Source of the DNA: Aurantiochytrium sp. KH105 | Lineage: Eukaryota > Sar > Bigyra > Thraustochytrida > Thraustochytriidae | Direction of reading: 5' to 3' | DNA length: 64,000 nt | Assembly: GCA_003116975.1 (NCBI GenBank) | Contig: BGKB01000007.1 | Coordinates: forward strand, 496,001-560,000 | Shown here: positions 41,857-52,723 of the stretch, piece after piece | How the letters are laid out: every line of letters begins with the position of its first letter | How positions within the stretch are numbered: position 1 is the stretch's first letter | Translations under genes and position numbers: made by a program | Notes under the pieces: model-generated | What the model was told of the DNA's origin: nothing | Database searches by the model: none | What the model saw: only the letters and a program-made list of their open reading frames with translations

Positions 41857-42327
41857 AGAATACCTCTTCATCTCTACAAAAGAAATGGTCCATGGGCAGC
41901 AACACCTCGGCCTTTACTTGCTGGCTGGCTGACTATTTTAGATTTGCGCGAGCACTGACTTGCTCGCTCAAAGATCGTGCTCAATAGGGAAAAGTAAGTG
42001 TGGTACGACATGCGCCAAAAGGCCGGCGTTCAGAAATCGACTACGAGTATACGCTACTCGGTCTCCTTCTTTTAGCCCAACGTCTCTTGCGCCAAAACAT
42101 CAGCCGCCGTCTTTGAAGCGTACGTCTTTCCGCCCGTTGTTGACTCCAAGGCCCATACATTGGGCGGCCTATTATTCGCCTATTATGCACACCAAAAACC
42201 CTCAGAAGGTGCCTGGTGCAACCAAACACGCGCCACGAGGCAAGGTTTGCAGTGCTGCAACAACGCGGCGCGGAGGGGACGCATAGGCGGTAGGGGCCGC
42301 GCGTGAGGAGCGCAAGGGCAGAAAGGC
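41857..42327 (+). other. UreF-UreD spacer
   Basis: 471 bases, no gene seen. It holds the UreF 3' UTR and UreD promoter, unless the two are transcribed together, which the spacing does not require. Confidence 0.5.
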
Positions 42328-43134
42328 ATGGGCGAGCAGGTGGAACTGGACGGACGGCTAGCGGTAGAGTATGTCGGCAACGTGTCAGAGGTGACCTCAC
42401 GCTATGCGCGATACCCATTGCGGTTCATGTTCCTGCCGTGCCAGGGAGACTTGGGCGCCGCCTGGGTCTTCACCATCACGTACGGAGGAGGTTTCGTGTC
42501 AGGGGACAAGGTCGCCTTCTCGACGAGCGTGGGGCCCGACGCAACCTGCGTGCTCACCACGCAAGCCTCAACAAAGTCATACAAGAAAAAATCTGAACAT
42601 GCTACTGCGTATCAAGAGACCCGAAACACTATTTCTACAGGGGGCTTGCTCATTCTCGCACCCGATGCCGTGGCATGCTTCACAAACTCGCGCTTCCGCC
42701 AGCTACAGCGCTTCCACCTCGAAGCAGGCGCCTCGCTCGTTTTTGTCGACTGGGTCACCTGCGGTCGCGCACACGAATTTTGGGACATGGATCTCTACAG
42801 CAATCGCACAGAGATCTTTCTCGACGGCACACCTATCCTCGTTGAGGACATGCGTCTCGAGGCCGGCGTCGCAAATCAAATGGGAAAAGTGAGTGTCTTT
42901 GCAACGGTTGTCATCGTCGGCGCTAGAGCTCTGTCCGCGCTCAAACCACCAGCCCCGATGGCCGACGTCGAGGAGGCAACCCAGGTCGTCGTTGCGACCG
43001 CAGAGCTGCCTGGGGGCGTCGGATTTGTCACGCGACTCGCAGGCGTCGGCGTCGAGCAAATTACGCGAATCCTCGCCAAAATGCTTGACCCCCTCAACAA
43101 AGACCTTGGCGGCAACCCCTATCGTTCGCAGTGA
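42328..43134 (+). CDS. ureD: Urease accessory protein UreD (UreH)
   Basis: 268 residues. The family hallmark YGGGFVSGDKV followed by LTTQASTKSYK lies at about 50-90. Further UreD features are LILAPDAVACFTNSRFRQ, a GASLVFVDWVTCGR strand and the GV-RLAG-x-x-x-E-x-x-x-x-L C-terminal segment. UreD is the first chaperone on apo-urease and recruits UreF and UreG. The usual length is about 270-300 residues, so it looks complete. Its stop codon overlaps the 3' end of the convergent gene by 16 bases. Confidence 0.92.
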   Translation: MGEQVELDGRLAVEYVGNVSEVTSRYARYPLRFMFLPCQGDLGAAWVFTITYGGGFVSGDKVAFSTSVGPDATCVLTTQASTKSYKKKSEHATAYQETRNTISTGGLLILAPDAVACFTNSRFRQLQRFHLEAGASLVFVDWVTCGRAHEFWDMDLYSNRTEIFLDGTPILVEDMRLEAGVANQMGKVSVFATVVIVGARALSALKPPAPMADVEEATQVVVATAELPGGVGFVTRLAGVGVEQITRILAKMLDPLNKDLGGNPYRSQ

Positions 43135-44435
43135 GCCGGCGCAGTCTGGACAGCGAGCAGACGCTGGGCCTCTCGACTCCACGCCTCCACAGTCGGGTCC
43201 ACGTCAAATGTCCACGCTGCTTGCTTTATAGTAATGAGACATCCGCTCTCGTAAAAGAGCGTCTTCAGTGAGTCTCGAGATTCATCAAAACTCGAGGCCG
43301 GCTCCAGCAACGTCGAGCTCTTTGCCGAGCTCGCCGACATGTCCATCACAGGCCGCGCCGCAGCCCGCAGCCCGTTCACAATCGACATGAGTCCGTATTG
43401 CAGAATATTTAAGGTTTCTGAAAAGTTGCGCATCGCCGCGAGCACACACTTGACATAAAGTTCAAAGTCCCACTTGCATCCCGGGCACACCAGCATTGTA
43501 TTGGCGAGCGCATTCAAGGCGCGCGCTTGAACCGATCCGGCAAGAGCGTAGTTTTTCATGTTGTCCAGGGTTGATTCAACGGCAATGGTAAAGTCTCCCA
43601 CGTCTAAACATCCTCCACACTGTATCGCTGGCGTCACCGCCCCCGGTGCCGCCGCAAATTCGTGCGCAAGGTTTGCCACGGCCCCGAGCGCAGCCTCGAC
43701 AAGGAAACGGTCATCGTTCAGATCAGTACTGTGCAGCGCTTCTGCGGCAAACCGGTAACACCCCTTTCCTGTCAGGACTTGGCGCACTCGCTCGATACAT
43801 GCTAAATTCGTTGCCGCGCGCAGACCCTCGCGCTGTAAGACGCGATCGCGCGGAAAGTGCTCAAGAACAAAGCTTATCAGGAGAGCTGCACCCATTTCTT
43901 CGCGCAGAGCATTCATCTCGAGCTGCGTCAACGTTGAGGCCGTACTCAGGTCCATGATGGCATGCGTCACGACTCGCAAGAGCGGAACGTTTACGAGGTA
44001 CTTGCCGACTGCGCCAGCGCGTAGAATACCGCCCCACGTCAGGTCGATGTGCACTTCGTGCGAACGCGCGGTTCTTGCGAGCTTGACCTTGTCGAGCTCC
44101 ATTCTTCGCGCAGCCTCGGCCTTGACCAGCCATTGCCGGGTCTTTTCTGCCGCAATGCGCACTGCCGAGGCTGGCGCTCGCTCGTCTTCGATCGCAGAGT
44201 CAAGATCTTGCAGGAGCTTCTGCAGCACTTCGGCCTGGTGTCGCTCCTTTTCCAGCTCTGCCTTTTCACGAGCTTCCGCTGCTTTGCCGTGGGAGTCGTC
44301 GTCCGTGTCGCCGACCTTGTTCTCGTCCTCTGCTGCATCGTTTCCACCGTCCCCGGCGACCGCCTTCGCCTCAACCTTGGCTTCCTCCTCCTCCTCCTCC
44401 ATGAACTCTCCCTCCGCCTCCTCCTCCTCCTCCAT
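43119..44435 (-). CDS. Armadillo/HEAT-like helical-repeat protein, hypothetical
   Basis: 438 residues from the ATG at 44435 (MEEEEEAEGEF); the longer frame starts at a TTG in the GC-rich leader. Residues 1-75 are very acidic, and 75-130 form a predicted coiled coil (EKAELEKERHQAEVLQKLLQ). The rest is helical with armadillo-like spacing (LREEMGAALLISFVLEHF; REGLRAATNLACIERV; EAALGAVANLAHEFA; QARALNALANTML; ILQYGLMSIVNGLRAA). No specific orthologue recognised. Such proteins usually act as scaffolds. The C-terminus overlaps UreD on the opposite strand by 16 bases. Confidence 0.6.
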   Translation of the reverse strand: MEEEEEAEGEFMEEEEEEAKVEAKAVAGDGGNDAAEDENKVGDTDDDSHGKAAEAREKAELEKERHQAEVLQKLLQDLDSAIEDERAPASAVRIAAEKTRQWLVKAEAARRMELDKVKLARTARSHEVHIDLTWGGILRAGAVGKYLVNVPLLRVVTHAIMDLSTASTLTQLEMNALREEMGAALLISFVLEHFPRDRVLQREGLRAATNLACIERVRQVLTGKGCYRFAAEALHSTDLNDDRFLVEAALGAVANLAHEFAAAPGAVTPAIQCGGCLDVGDFTIAVESTLDNMKNYALAGSVQARALNALANTMLVCPGCKWDFELYVKCVLAAMRNFSETLNILQYGLMSIVNGLRAAARPVMDMSASSAKSSTLLEPASSFDESRDSLKTLFYESGCLITIKQAAWTFDVDPTVEAWSREAQRLLAVQTAPAHCER

Positions 44436-45047
44436 CTCAATCGCCTCGCCGGCCTTCCCGCGCGCCCCTCGCGAGTGCGTGCAACACTGCGCGACGATTG
44501 TGAGTCGAGTCGAGTCGAGTCGAGCGAGGCCGGTCAAGCCTGACCCTCGTCGGGGCGCGGCGCATAACGGCCGCGGCGGCCGGCTTCCGGCGCCCGGGCG
44601 CGCCGAAGTCGCGCGGGCCCAGGCCAAAAAAAATCTAAAGCAAAGCCACGAGCCGCAGGCGACTGGAGCGGCGGCGAAGCGAGCGCGGCCGCGCCCGGAG
44701 CGCGAGAGGCTCGCGCGCGGGCGGAGAGCAGCGCAGCGCGCGCGGCGACCGGCAGGGCCGCCGTAGTCCCCAGCCCCCCCCTCCCCGCACAGGCCGCGCG
44801 GGGCGGCGCGAGCGGCGGCGGAAGCGACGAGGAGGTTTTGAAATCGCGCTTCTGGTGGCCGCCGCGACAGTTTGACTCACGGTCGCCGAGCTCGCTCGCG
44901 CGGGAGGCAGACGCGCCAGAGCGCAGGCGCGAGCGCGAGCTAGCGAGGAAGGAGCCACAGGGAGGAGCAGGCGGAGGAGGAAAGCAAGCTAGGCTTGTTT
45001 GTCTGTGCGTGAGTGCTCAGGATAGCTGGCACGTAGAGAAAGGCATC
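44436..45047. other. Divergent promoter region of the helical-repeat and nucleoporin genes
   Basis: Extremely GC-rich, with a (GAGTC)n pentamer repeat at 44502-44525 and purine-rich sequence at 44930-44990. The nucleoporin frame is open through part of it, but only from a TTG. Confidence 0.6.
44502..44525. repeat. (GAGTC)n pentamer repeat
   Basis: Four and a half perfect units 67 bases upstream of the ATG at 44435. Confidence 0.9.
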
Positions 45048-47440
45048 ATGTTCTCGAACGCGGCCACGCCGCAGCAAGGCAGCCAGGGAGGTGGTCTCTT
45101 TGGCAACCAGACGCCGGCAAACAGTGGGGGTGGTCTTTTTGGCGCGCAGACGCCACAGCAAGGCAATAATAACAGTGGCGGTCTTTTTGGCGGCGGGGCC
45201 TCGACAAGTCTCTTTGGAGCCCAAACTCCGCAGCAGCAATCGCACCAGAGTGGCAGTCTCTTTGGCTCGACATCCAATACCAGCGGTGGGGGTCTCTTTG
45301 GCTCGCAAACGCCCCAGCAGCAACAGCAGCAGCAGCAGCCACAACAACAACAACAACAACAAGGTGGGGGTCTCTTTTGCGGAAGTAATACCGGCATGTT
45401 TGGTTCCTCAGCAGCAACGACCACAACCATGACGGCGCCTGGGGCCTCCACGTCGACTGCAGGGGGCCTCTTTGGAAGCGGGTCCCAGGCACAGGGTCAG
45501 CAAATGCAGCAACAACAACAGCAACAGCTCGTTCCTTCCAGCACGGCAGATCCCACAACCGAAAGCTCGCGAGCGCTCATTGATAAAACGCTGCAAGGCG
45601 TGCGTCGCTTCAGCAACGTCCTGAGCGAACTCAAAGGCTGGATCCGCGATCTCGATCATGTTGTACGTGTTTCCTCGGGCCACGAAGAAGAGTGCGAAAA
45701 CTTCATCGAGACCCTACGAAGCAAGTTTGTTCCCCGTTGCGCTCAACTTTTGCAGCATCCGCCAAGAAACTCTAGCGAAAAGGACACCGTCTCCAACTTG
45801 GATCGCAACGCTGCTGATGTTGTCCTGATTCTTCGACTTGCAGAGGAACTCGAGCTTTCCGAGCTGGAGGCTCTCAATCTCTGGGATTGCGCGGCGCGCT
45901 TCCGGGCACTCCCAGCTGAGGTCGATTTTGAGCCCTCGAGCACCGACACCTTTTCTGTCGCTGTCGAGCTCTTTTACTACAAACGCGACCTTGAACTGGT
46001 CCTCTTGCTCGACCTCATCCGGTGCTACTCGGCCAAACCTGGTAGTAACGTCAATGTAGACCTCGCCCGAGGCATCGTCGACGAGCTCCTTGTGAACCAC
46101 AAGCTCGGCGAGCTCATGATTCGACGCGTTCGAGGACACAACGATCGAATTGCAGCGATCCTTGCGCCGCAGCACCGCAACATGGCTAGTCTTTCAATTC
46201 AGATTAGCGCACTGCAACTCGAGCGCCGCCGTCTTGCCGACGCGGTCTTCATTCTTCTCATCGGAACTTTTGCCACAGACGAGGAGACGCTCGCACTCTT
46301 CGCCATCGTGCGAGACATGTCAAATCGTTGGCTTGACGTGCACGAGGTTGCCGCGAATGAACAGGAGGCCATGTCTTCATACGAGTCTCACTTGGTCCTC
46401 GTGCTCGCCTTGGCTTCGGCGCTCGACCGCACGGATGCGCTCTATGATCGCACCTCGGCGCGAATGCAGAATAAGCCGGTGAGATCAGAGTCTCTGAACT
46501 TTATCGAGGCATGCGAACGCGAAGTCGAAAGCAACGTGAGCGACGCAGAGTCACAAAACGGGTCATTTGGGCAACAAACCAGCACGCGCGGCTCGTCGAA
46601 CACTGCAGGAAGCACGAAATGGAAGCATCAGGGCGTTCACGGCGTCGTGACTCTTTTCTGGGCCTCTTTCATTGGTGATTTGCGTCCCGAAGACTTTCCA
46701 CGCTCTTCGCTTGCCTCCAAACAGCACCGAAATGACGTGCTCAATCAAGGCTACAAGTTGCGTGGCCTCGCTTATTTGCGTGGCCTCGTACGCAGCGCAG
46801 AGTTTTTGCAAGACGAACTTCGCGACAGCTACATGAGCATTCTCACAATTTTTGTGCAAAAGCTTGTCACGGCCAACGTCGAGACGGTGCTCGGCACCGA
46901 AATGTTAGTCGATCTCTACACCACCAACTCCCGCGAAGCTCTCCGGGCACACGAGGAAAAATCAAATTATGCCGGCGCGAACTCCACGACCGGGGGTGTC
47001 TTGCCCCATCACGGTCAATCCATGCTGGCGGGAGCACATGGACGCGGGCCTCATCACAACATGGGCGGCCCTGGTGGCGTTTCGTCAAAGTCACTCGTCT
47101 CCGACAAGGACGCGTCCCCAGACACCCTTGAGGATCTCTTGGGTCTCTTACGCGCACTTCGCGTGCTCGAGCCGGAGAACGGTGCAAGTCTTTGGCAGAG
47201 CCAAGATACCCTCAGAGAATTTCTTTTTTCTGTCGAGCGTGTTGTGGACCAGGATAACGACCCGACGTCCCTGTACGTGTCCTATTTGGGATTCCTCGGT
47301 AGTCTTGCAAAATCAAGGCAAGACGTCGACTTTCTATTGCATCGTCGCTACAACAGATCCACCAGCATGTCCTCCCCGTTGCTTGACTTTGGCATGCTCT
47401 TTGACGTTTTGCGGCAATTTCTTAGTGAGATGCAGGCTCA

Positions 47441-47471
<31 letters not shown>

Positions 47472-50400
47472 CCCTTTCCGGATGCTCTCGTCGCGCAGCA
47501 AGGCCACCAACACTACATGCACCAGCAACAAGCTCATCAGGGCTACCCATACCAGCATGCCTCGCAGGCAGTTTCCCTCGTGCAGGAAATTATGCCGCTC
47601 GCGGATCAGCTTGTCCTTACATGCTGGCTGGAGGCCCTGTGCTCTTGCCTTGCCTTCGTGTCTCCGAGCGAGGTTTTCGGTGACACGCCAGTCGAGGAGT
47701 TCATTAGCATAGCAGTCGCCATGCTTCGGTGCCGCCTCGAACCGGCCCTCAAGGGCCAGCTCGTTCGCGCGCTCTCTCTTATGGCGGTTCAACTCCCAAA
47801 GGATCGCAACCTCTGGAGTCGACTCGAAGGGGACTCTCCCGGAGCCGCGGCGGACCAGTCGGTCGTTTCCCACACAATGAATGGGTTTGGAAGCTCTTCT
47901 ATGTTGTCGCAGGGCGGCCAAGCCTTGCAGTCGGGTTACGGTGCCCCCGCGGGATTCTTTGATGGTGGGCCCACCATGATGGAAGCCATTCGGCTTGACC
48001 TCAACCACAGTGAGGCTGTCAACAATGTGTATCCGCTCACGGCCAACTATCTGGAACTCATTTGGAAGCTTCTCCGTGATGTGCAGGATGATGATTATCG
48101 CTACCTGGAGGCTCGGACCAATGAAACTGCCCCCGAGGTAGCATCGTCAGCTAAAGGGCCTATGCAGACGTCCTTTAATGGGGGCAACAACGCCTTTTCT
48201 TCAAACGCGCAAGGCGCGCAGCCCTCTTCTCCTCCCAAGGTAGGTCTTCTTCCATACCTCGAGTATGTTCTATTCGAAGTTTTCCTCAAGCTCGATCACC
48301 GTAAATTTCGCGACTCTGGAGAGAAATGGCGTTTGGCAGCGGGCTGCTTGCGCATTTTCGTACAAATCCTCGAGGAATACAAGGTCGACAGCGAATCTGC
48401 GAGAAATGACTTTGCCGCCTCTCAGACATATAGCACTGGGTTTTGGGTTATGGCCAAGCTTCTCGAGGGGAGCGCTTTCTTTCGCCAGCTTGTCGACCTC
48501 TTGCAAGAGGCCGGGGGAGAAGAGGGCGTGCGCGCACGCCGCGAGAGCACTTCAACTGTAGACTTGCAACAGTATGCCAGCGCCATGGACTCGTACTTGC
48601 ACGATGCGAGCGCTGCTAGCTTGCAGCAGCAGCAACAGCAAATGTCGCATCAGCAGGGCCCCTTCTTACTCCACCAACAATTGCAACAACAACAGACAGC
48701 TGCTGGGAGCCAGGGTAAAAAACCATGGTTCGTCGTCTCTTCGCATCGGGCCAACGTTGATGTGCGCAACTCAAGTGTATCACAGGGCGATGCCTCTGGC
48801 GCACCCTTTGGCATGTCGCTTATGCGGCCGAGCGGCGCGAGCTCCACGTTGCCGACGTACGATGGTGGACGATTCGCCTCGTGGCTTTCCCAGCCGCACG
48901 CGGCCGGTTGGGCGTCCGCCCTACGGTTTGCAGGGACGAAGCCCGTACGGTCGGGGGACCCGGACTCTCCGCTACTCCCATTTTACGAGCAGGTCGAGGG
49001 AAAATGGTATGGCTGGGACGATGGAGATCTTGGCGGACGTTGGCGCGAACACACGGTGCGCCTTGCACTGCGGCTGCTCAAGCAAGTGTCTGAGCGAGAA
49101 AGCTGGTTTTTTGAGGGTATCCATGCTTCTGATGTTTCCCTCGAGAGCCGCCTCGAGCGTCTGCATCGACTCTTTACGCACCAAAAAGACCGTCTGCCCA
49201 CGGTCGCTGCCTTTTGCGGCTATCCATACTCTGCGGAAATGCGTCTCAACGCGATCGAGCTCGTCTTTCGCCTCTCTGAGCAGTCACCGACGGGTTCGGT
49301 CGTCAAGACCTTGCGCAGACACGGTGAGCTGCTCGTGCGCAACTTAACGCTCTGCTTTACGGATCAGTTCAATGGACTCGACGATCCGGACCGTAAGGTG
49401 ACCAATTTCAATCCGAATGCCGCGACTCCAATCGATGACAGCCCTTTTCGCGTGAATGCGAACGCGAATGTGAACGCGAATGTCGATGTAATGGACCTCG
49501 ACGTTGCAGCGAATGCCAAGATGCGCAAGCGCATTCTTCTTTTGCTCATCCAAGGCCTAACGCCCTCGCGCGGCAACGTCTCGGAGCTCGTGCTTGGCCT
49601 CGATGAGATTTCCACGCGCAATGCTCCTGTGGAGTCGATCGATCTGCGACCGGGACGACGATGCTGCCTAAATGCCGTGCTTGATGCGCTCGACGATCTC
49701 GACAACGAATTTCCTGCTGACACTAGCCAAGCCAGTCTCATGGAACTCATGTACCGACTAGTGCTGCTCCTTTGCCATCGACGACCAACCGAGATCGCTC
49801 TCTCTTACGGGCTCAATGCGCAGCGCGACAATTTTTGGCTCCGCCACTTCCAGCGTGTGGCCACGGAGGGACCGCGAAGCGATGACGCGCGAAATGTGCA
49901 ATGCGTGGCGTGGGTGATGAACGGCGTGTACCTGGATTTGCGCATCGCCCGGGCGCAAATCTTGCCCGTTGTGTCTCTCAACAAGATCCTCCCGCACCTC
50001 TTTTCTGGAAGCCTCATTCGTGGTGAAATGGACGAGGCGGACGCGCGCATTCGCGAAGTCCTATTGGCGCTGAAGGGCGCGTTTTCTCCTGATGCTGCAC
50101 TCTCGTCTCACCTTCCCGATCTGGTGCGCCAATTGCAGCAAGATGCGCAAGCCGCACAGTCTCTCTGGATTCCGTTCCAGGAATACTATGGACTGACTCT
50201 CCACAAGGTGAACGAGTCGATTGTCCGGAGCGCCGTCAAGAGCGAGCACGATGAGGCACTCTTATGGGCCGAAAGCAGGAACCGTGCGATTGACCTCTTG
50301 GCCGCTCGCGCAGAGGTTGTGGCATCGTGGCGGGCCATCGTACAGCTCGCCTTTGTGGACTGCCGCGAGGACCTGATTCGCAGCTGCGCGCCCAAACGAG

Positions 50401-52508
50401 GTGATCAAGAGCTCCTTGTGCAGTTCACGCTGTCGCTTCTGGCCCAACTGCGTCGCTCTCCTGACGCCCACGTGGTCTTGGCGTACCCGCTGGCTTCGTT
50501 GGTGCCCACGCTTGTTGCGCAGATGCGGCACGGCGACGAGAGTGCGCGAGATGACGCATCTGCGAATGAAATGGCGCTTGCGGCGGCGACGGGAAGCTAC
50601 ACGTCTGCCTTTTCACGGGGTCAGCAGCCGCGGGCCAAGATTGAAACCCAAGGCTTGGCGAGACTCTCACGAGAGGAACAGCGGACTCTTCTCGCGGGCA
50701 TGCTCGAGGCCTTGCGTAGCCGCGCGCGCATGGGCGCAAGCGCGGACTCCGTCTCCCCCGAGCTGCGCGCCGCTCTGTACACCGGGATTTGTGTTCTCAT
50801 CAATGGCATGCGGCGACACTACGCAACGAATTTGTCAAACCAGGTGAGCCAGTTGCCACTATCTATCACAGAACGCGAATTTCTTGCTGGCGCAAAAGAG
50901 TTTGGCAGCGATGAGCTCCAGGAACTGCGAAAGCGCGCGAAGTCCGTGCTCGATACGCTTCACGGTGGTGAAAGGTCAACGATTCTGGAAATCGTCGTTC
51001 CGGACGCACTCGAGTCCGAATCTCCCATGGCGCGCGCAACGGGCTTGGCCACACTCAAGATTCTTCTCGAGTGCGATAGCGACGACGGCGACTGGTTGCG
51101 TCGTTTGCGGCGCGTTGGCGTCTTGCGCCAGCTGTTGTCAGCCATCGTAGACCGCGTCTGCGCGGACAGGTTGCTTGCAAACGCGCAGGTCGAAAAGATC
51201 TATGAGCTTTCCATGACCGCGCTTTGCACGGCAGCGCAATCTGTGCACGGCGCGCAGGCCATCGTCAAGAGCGACTTTCTTCAGCGTCTCGCAAGCGAAC
51301 CTCTTGTCGTACTTTGCGACAAGCGCGCCCTCGATGCTTGGGCCGGCTCCATGGGGGATACGGAAATGCACATGGCAACAGATGCTGCTGGTGGATCTGG
51401 ACTGGGCGGTCCTGGCGAGGCATCTTCCCCGTCCGGCGAGAACTTGCAGGAACGCCGCCACGATCTTGTTCTCCCCTTGTTGCGGCTCCTCTCGACGTTG
51501 TTCACGACGCTCCGGGAAAACAGGCAGCACGGTGGCAACGCAGACCTCGCGCAGCTGCAAAAAGACGTCTTGTTGTTCTTCCGTGTGCAGCGCCGGATGG
51601 TCAGTTCCAGCCTGGGCTTCCCACCATCGTCCATCAATGACATCGAGGAGAGTTCGTTGCTTCTCGCTCTTTTGGCGCATGCTACACGTGATAATGCCCA
51701 AACCGTCATGCAAGAGCTCGGTGGGACGGCGGACGAGTTCGACACGCTCGTGTTCGACCTTATTCGCGAGGTATGTAATCCGCAGCCTCAGCGTGGCGAG
51801 TGGAAGGATGTCTTGGCACCGGCGCCGGGGCCCGAGTCTGCGCGTCACAAGGAAGTGGTTGCCGCGCCGCCGGATCTGTCACCAACAAAACCCGCGGCCA
51901 ATGCTTCCCTCTTTCAGCTCGATGTATTTGCGCAACAGCGACGTCTCCTGCAAAATTCCATCATGTACACGCGGGCACGCCGGGATGCTGTGCAACTCAA
52001 GGAGAACCCGTCGATGGGGCGCAACGACTCGCACGCGCACTCTCTCATCCTTTGTCTCGACTACGCGGCACACTGCCTTGCATGCTTGTCGCGAAACTCG
52101 CCAACGGTCTTTGAAGATGCGCTGTCAGAGCCCCGCAAGCCGCATCGCAACCTGGACGCTAACGCGGCCAGCATGATTGCCTCTTGGAGCCAGCATCCGC
52201 AGTACGCGCAATGGTCCTGCTCGACGCTTCTCTTTGTTCTCGAAGGTGCGCTCGTGGTCTTGTATGCGCGTCTGAAACAAATTCGTCGCTGGAGCGTTTC
52301 GGAGAAAAGCTCCAAGCAGTCTAATTTTGGCGCTCAGTCGCCGAACGCCGTGCGTGCCTGGCTGGCGCACGACAAGCTGCTGGCAAACCATTTCGAGCCT
52401 GCCCGGGACAAGTCGGCAATCGAGCAGCTCGAGGAGGTTGTGCAGTCCAATTCGTCAAGCAGCCAGTTTGTACACTTGATCCTGCGTCGCATGCGCGAGC
52501 TCGTATAA
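45048..52508 (+). CDS. Nup192/Nup205-type nucleoporin with N-terminal GLFG domain
   Basis: 2486 residues from the ATG at 45048 (upstream frame has no ATG). Residues 1-160 are a low-complexity FG domain with five GLFG (about 16, 29, 45, 82, 140), two SLFG (54, 70), one GLFC and one MFG, in GGGLFGAQTPQQ-like units. From about 165 on the protein is an all-helical solenoid with Nup205 features: AVELFYYKRDLELVLLL, VLFEVFLKLDHRKFRDSGEKWRLA, KMRKRILLLLIQGLT, RCCLNAVLDALDD, MELMYRLVLLLC, RNRAIDLLAARAEVVASWRAI. Human Nup205 and yeast Nup192 are inner-ring scaffold proteins of about 1700-2000 residues and lack FG repeats. Internal polyQ and Asn/Val repeats (NANANVNANVDV) explain some of the extra length. 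It probably spans the inner ring while contributing to the permeability barrier. It is convergent with TAF2. Confidence 0.88.
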
Positions 52509-52723
52509 GTTGTGGCTGCGCAAGGGCTCGTCATGTGCTGTCTGCCGATGAAGAAAGGGGCACGAAAGAGGTATAAAAACACACAGAGGATTTCAGCTCT
52601 TCGGAATAGCAACGAAGAAACCCTCTTTATAAAAATGCATGGGGAATACTTTTACTTCAGAACTCGTACAGCAAGCAAACTTTTATCGATAGCCTTTTTT
52701 TTATGAGTCTCAAATCTCTACAT
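52509..52723. other. Convergent spacer, nucleoporin and TAF2 3' ends
   Basis: 215 AT-richer bases, as expected for two 3' UTRs. No gene. Confidence 0.6.

Noticed and set aside
41111-41932. Alternative 273-codon frame overlapping UreF
   Set aside because: Same-strand shadow of UreF in another frame; the UreF frame carries the diagnostic SLGLEAA motif and a strong start context.
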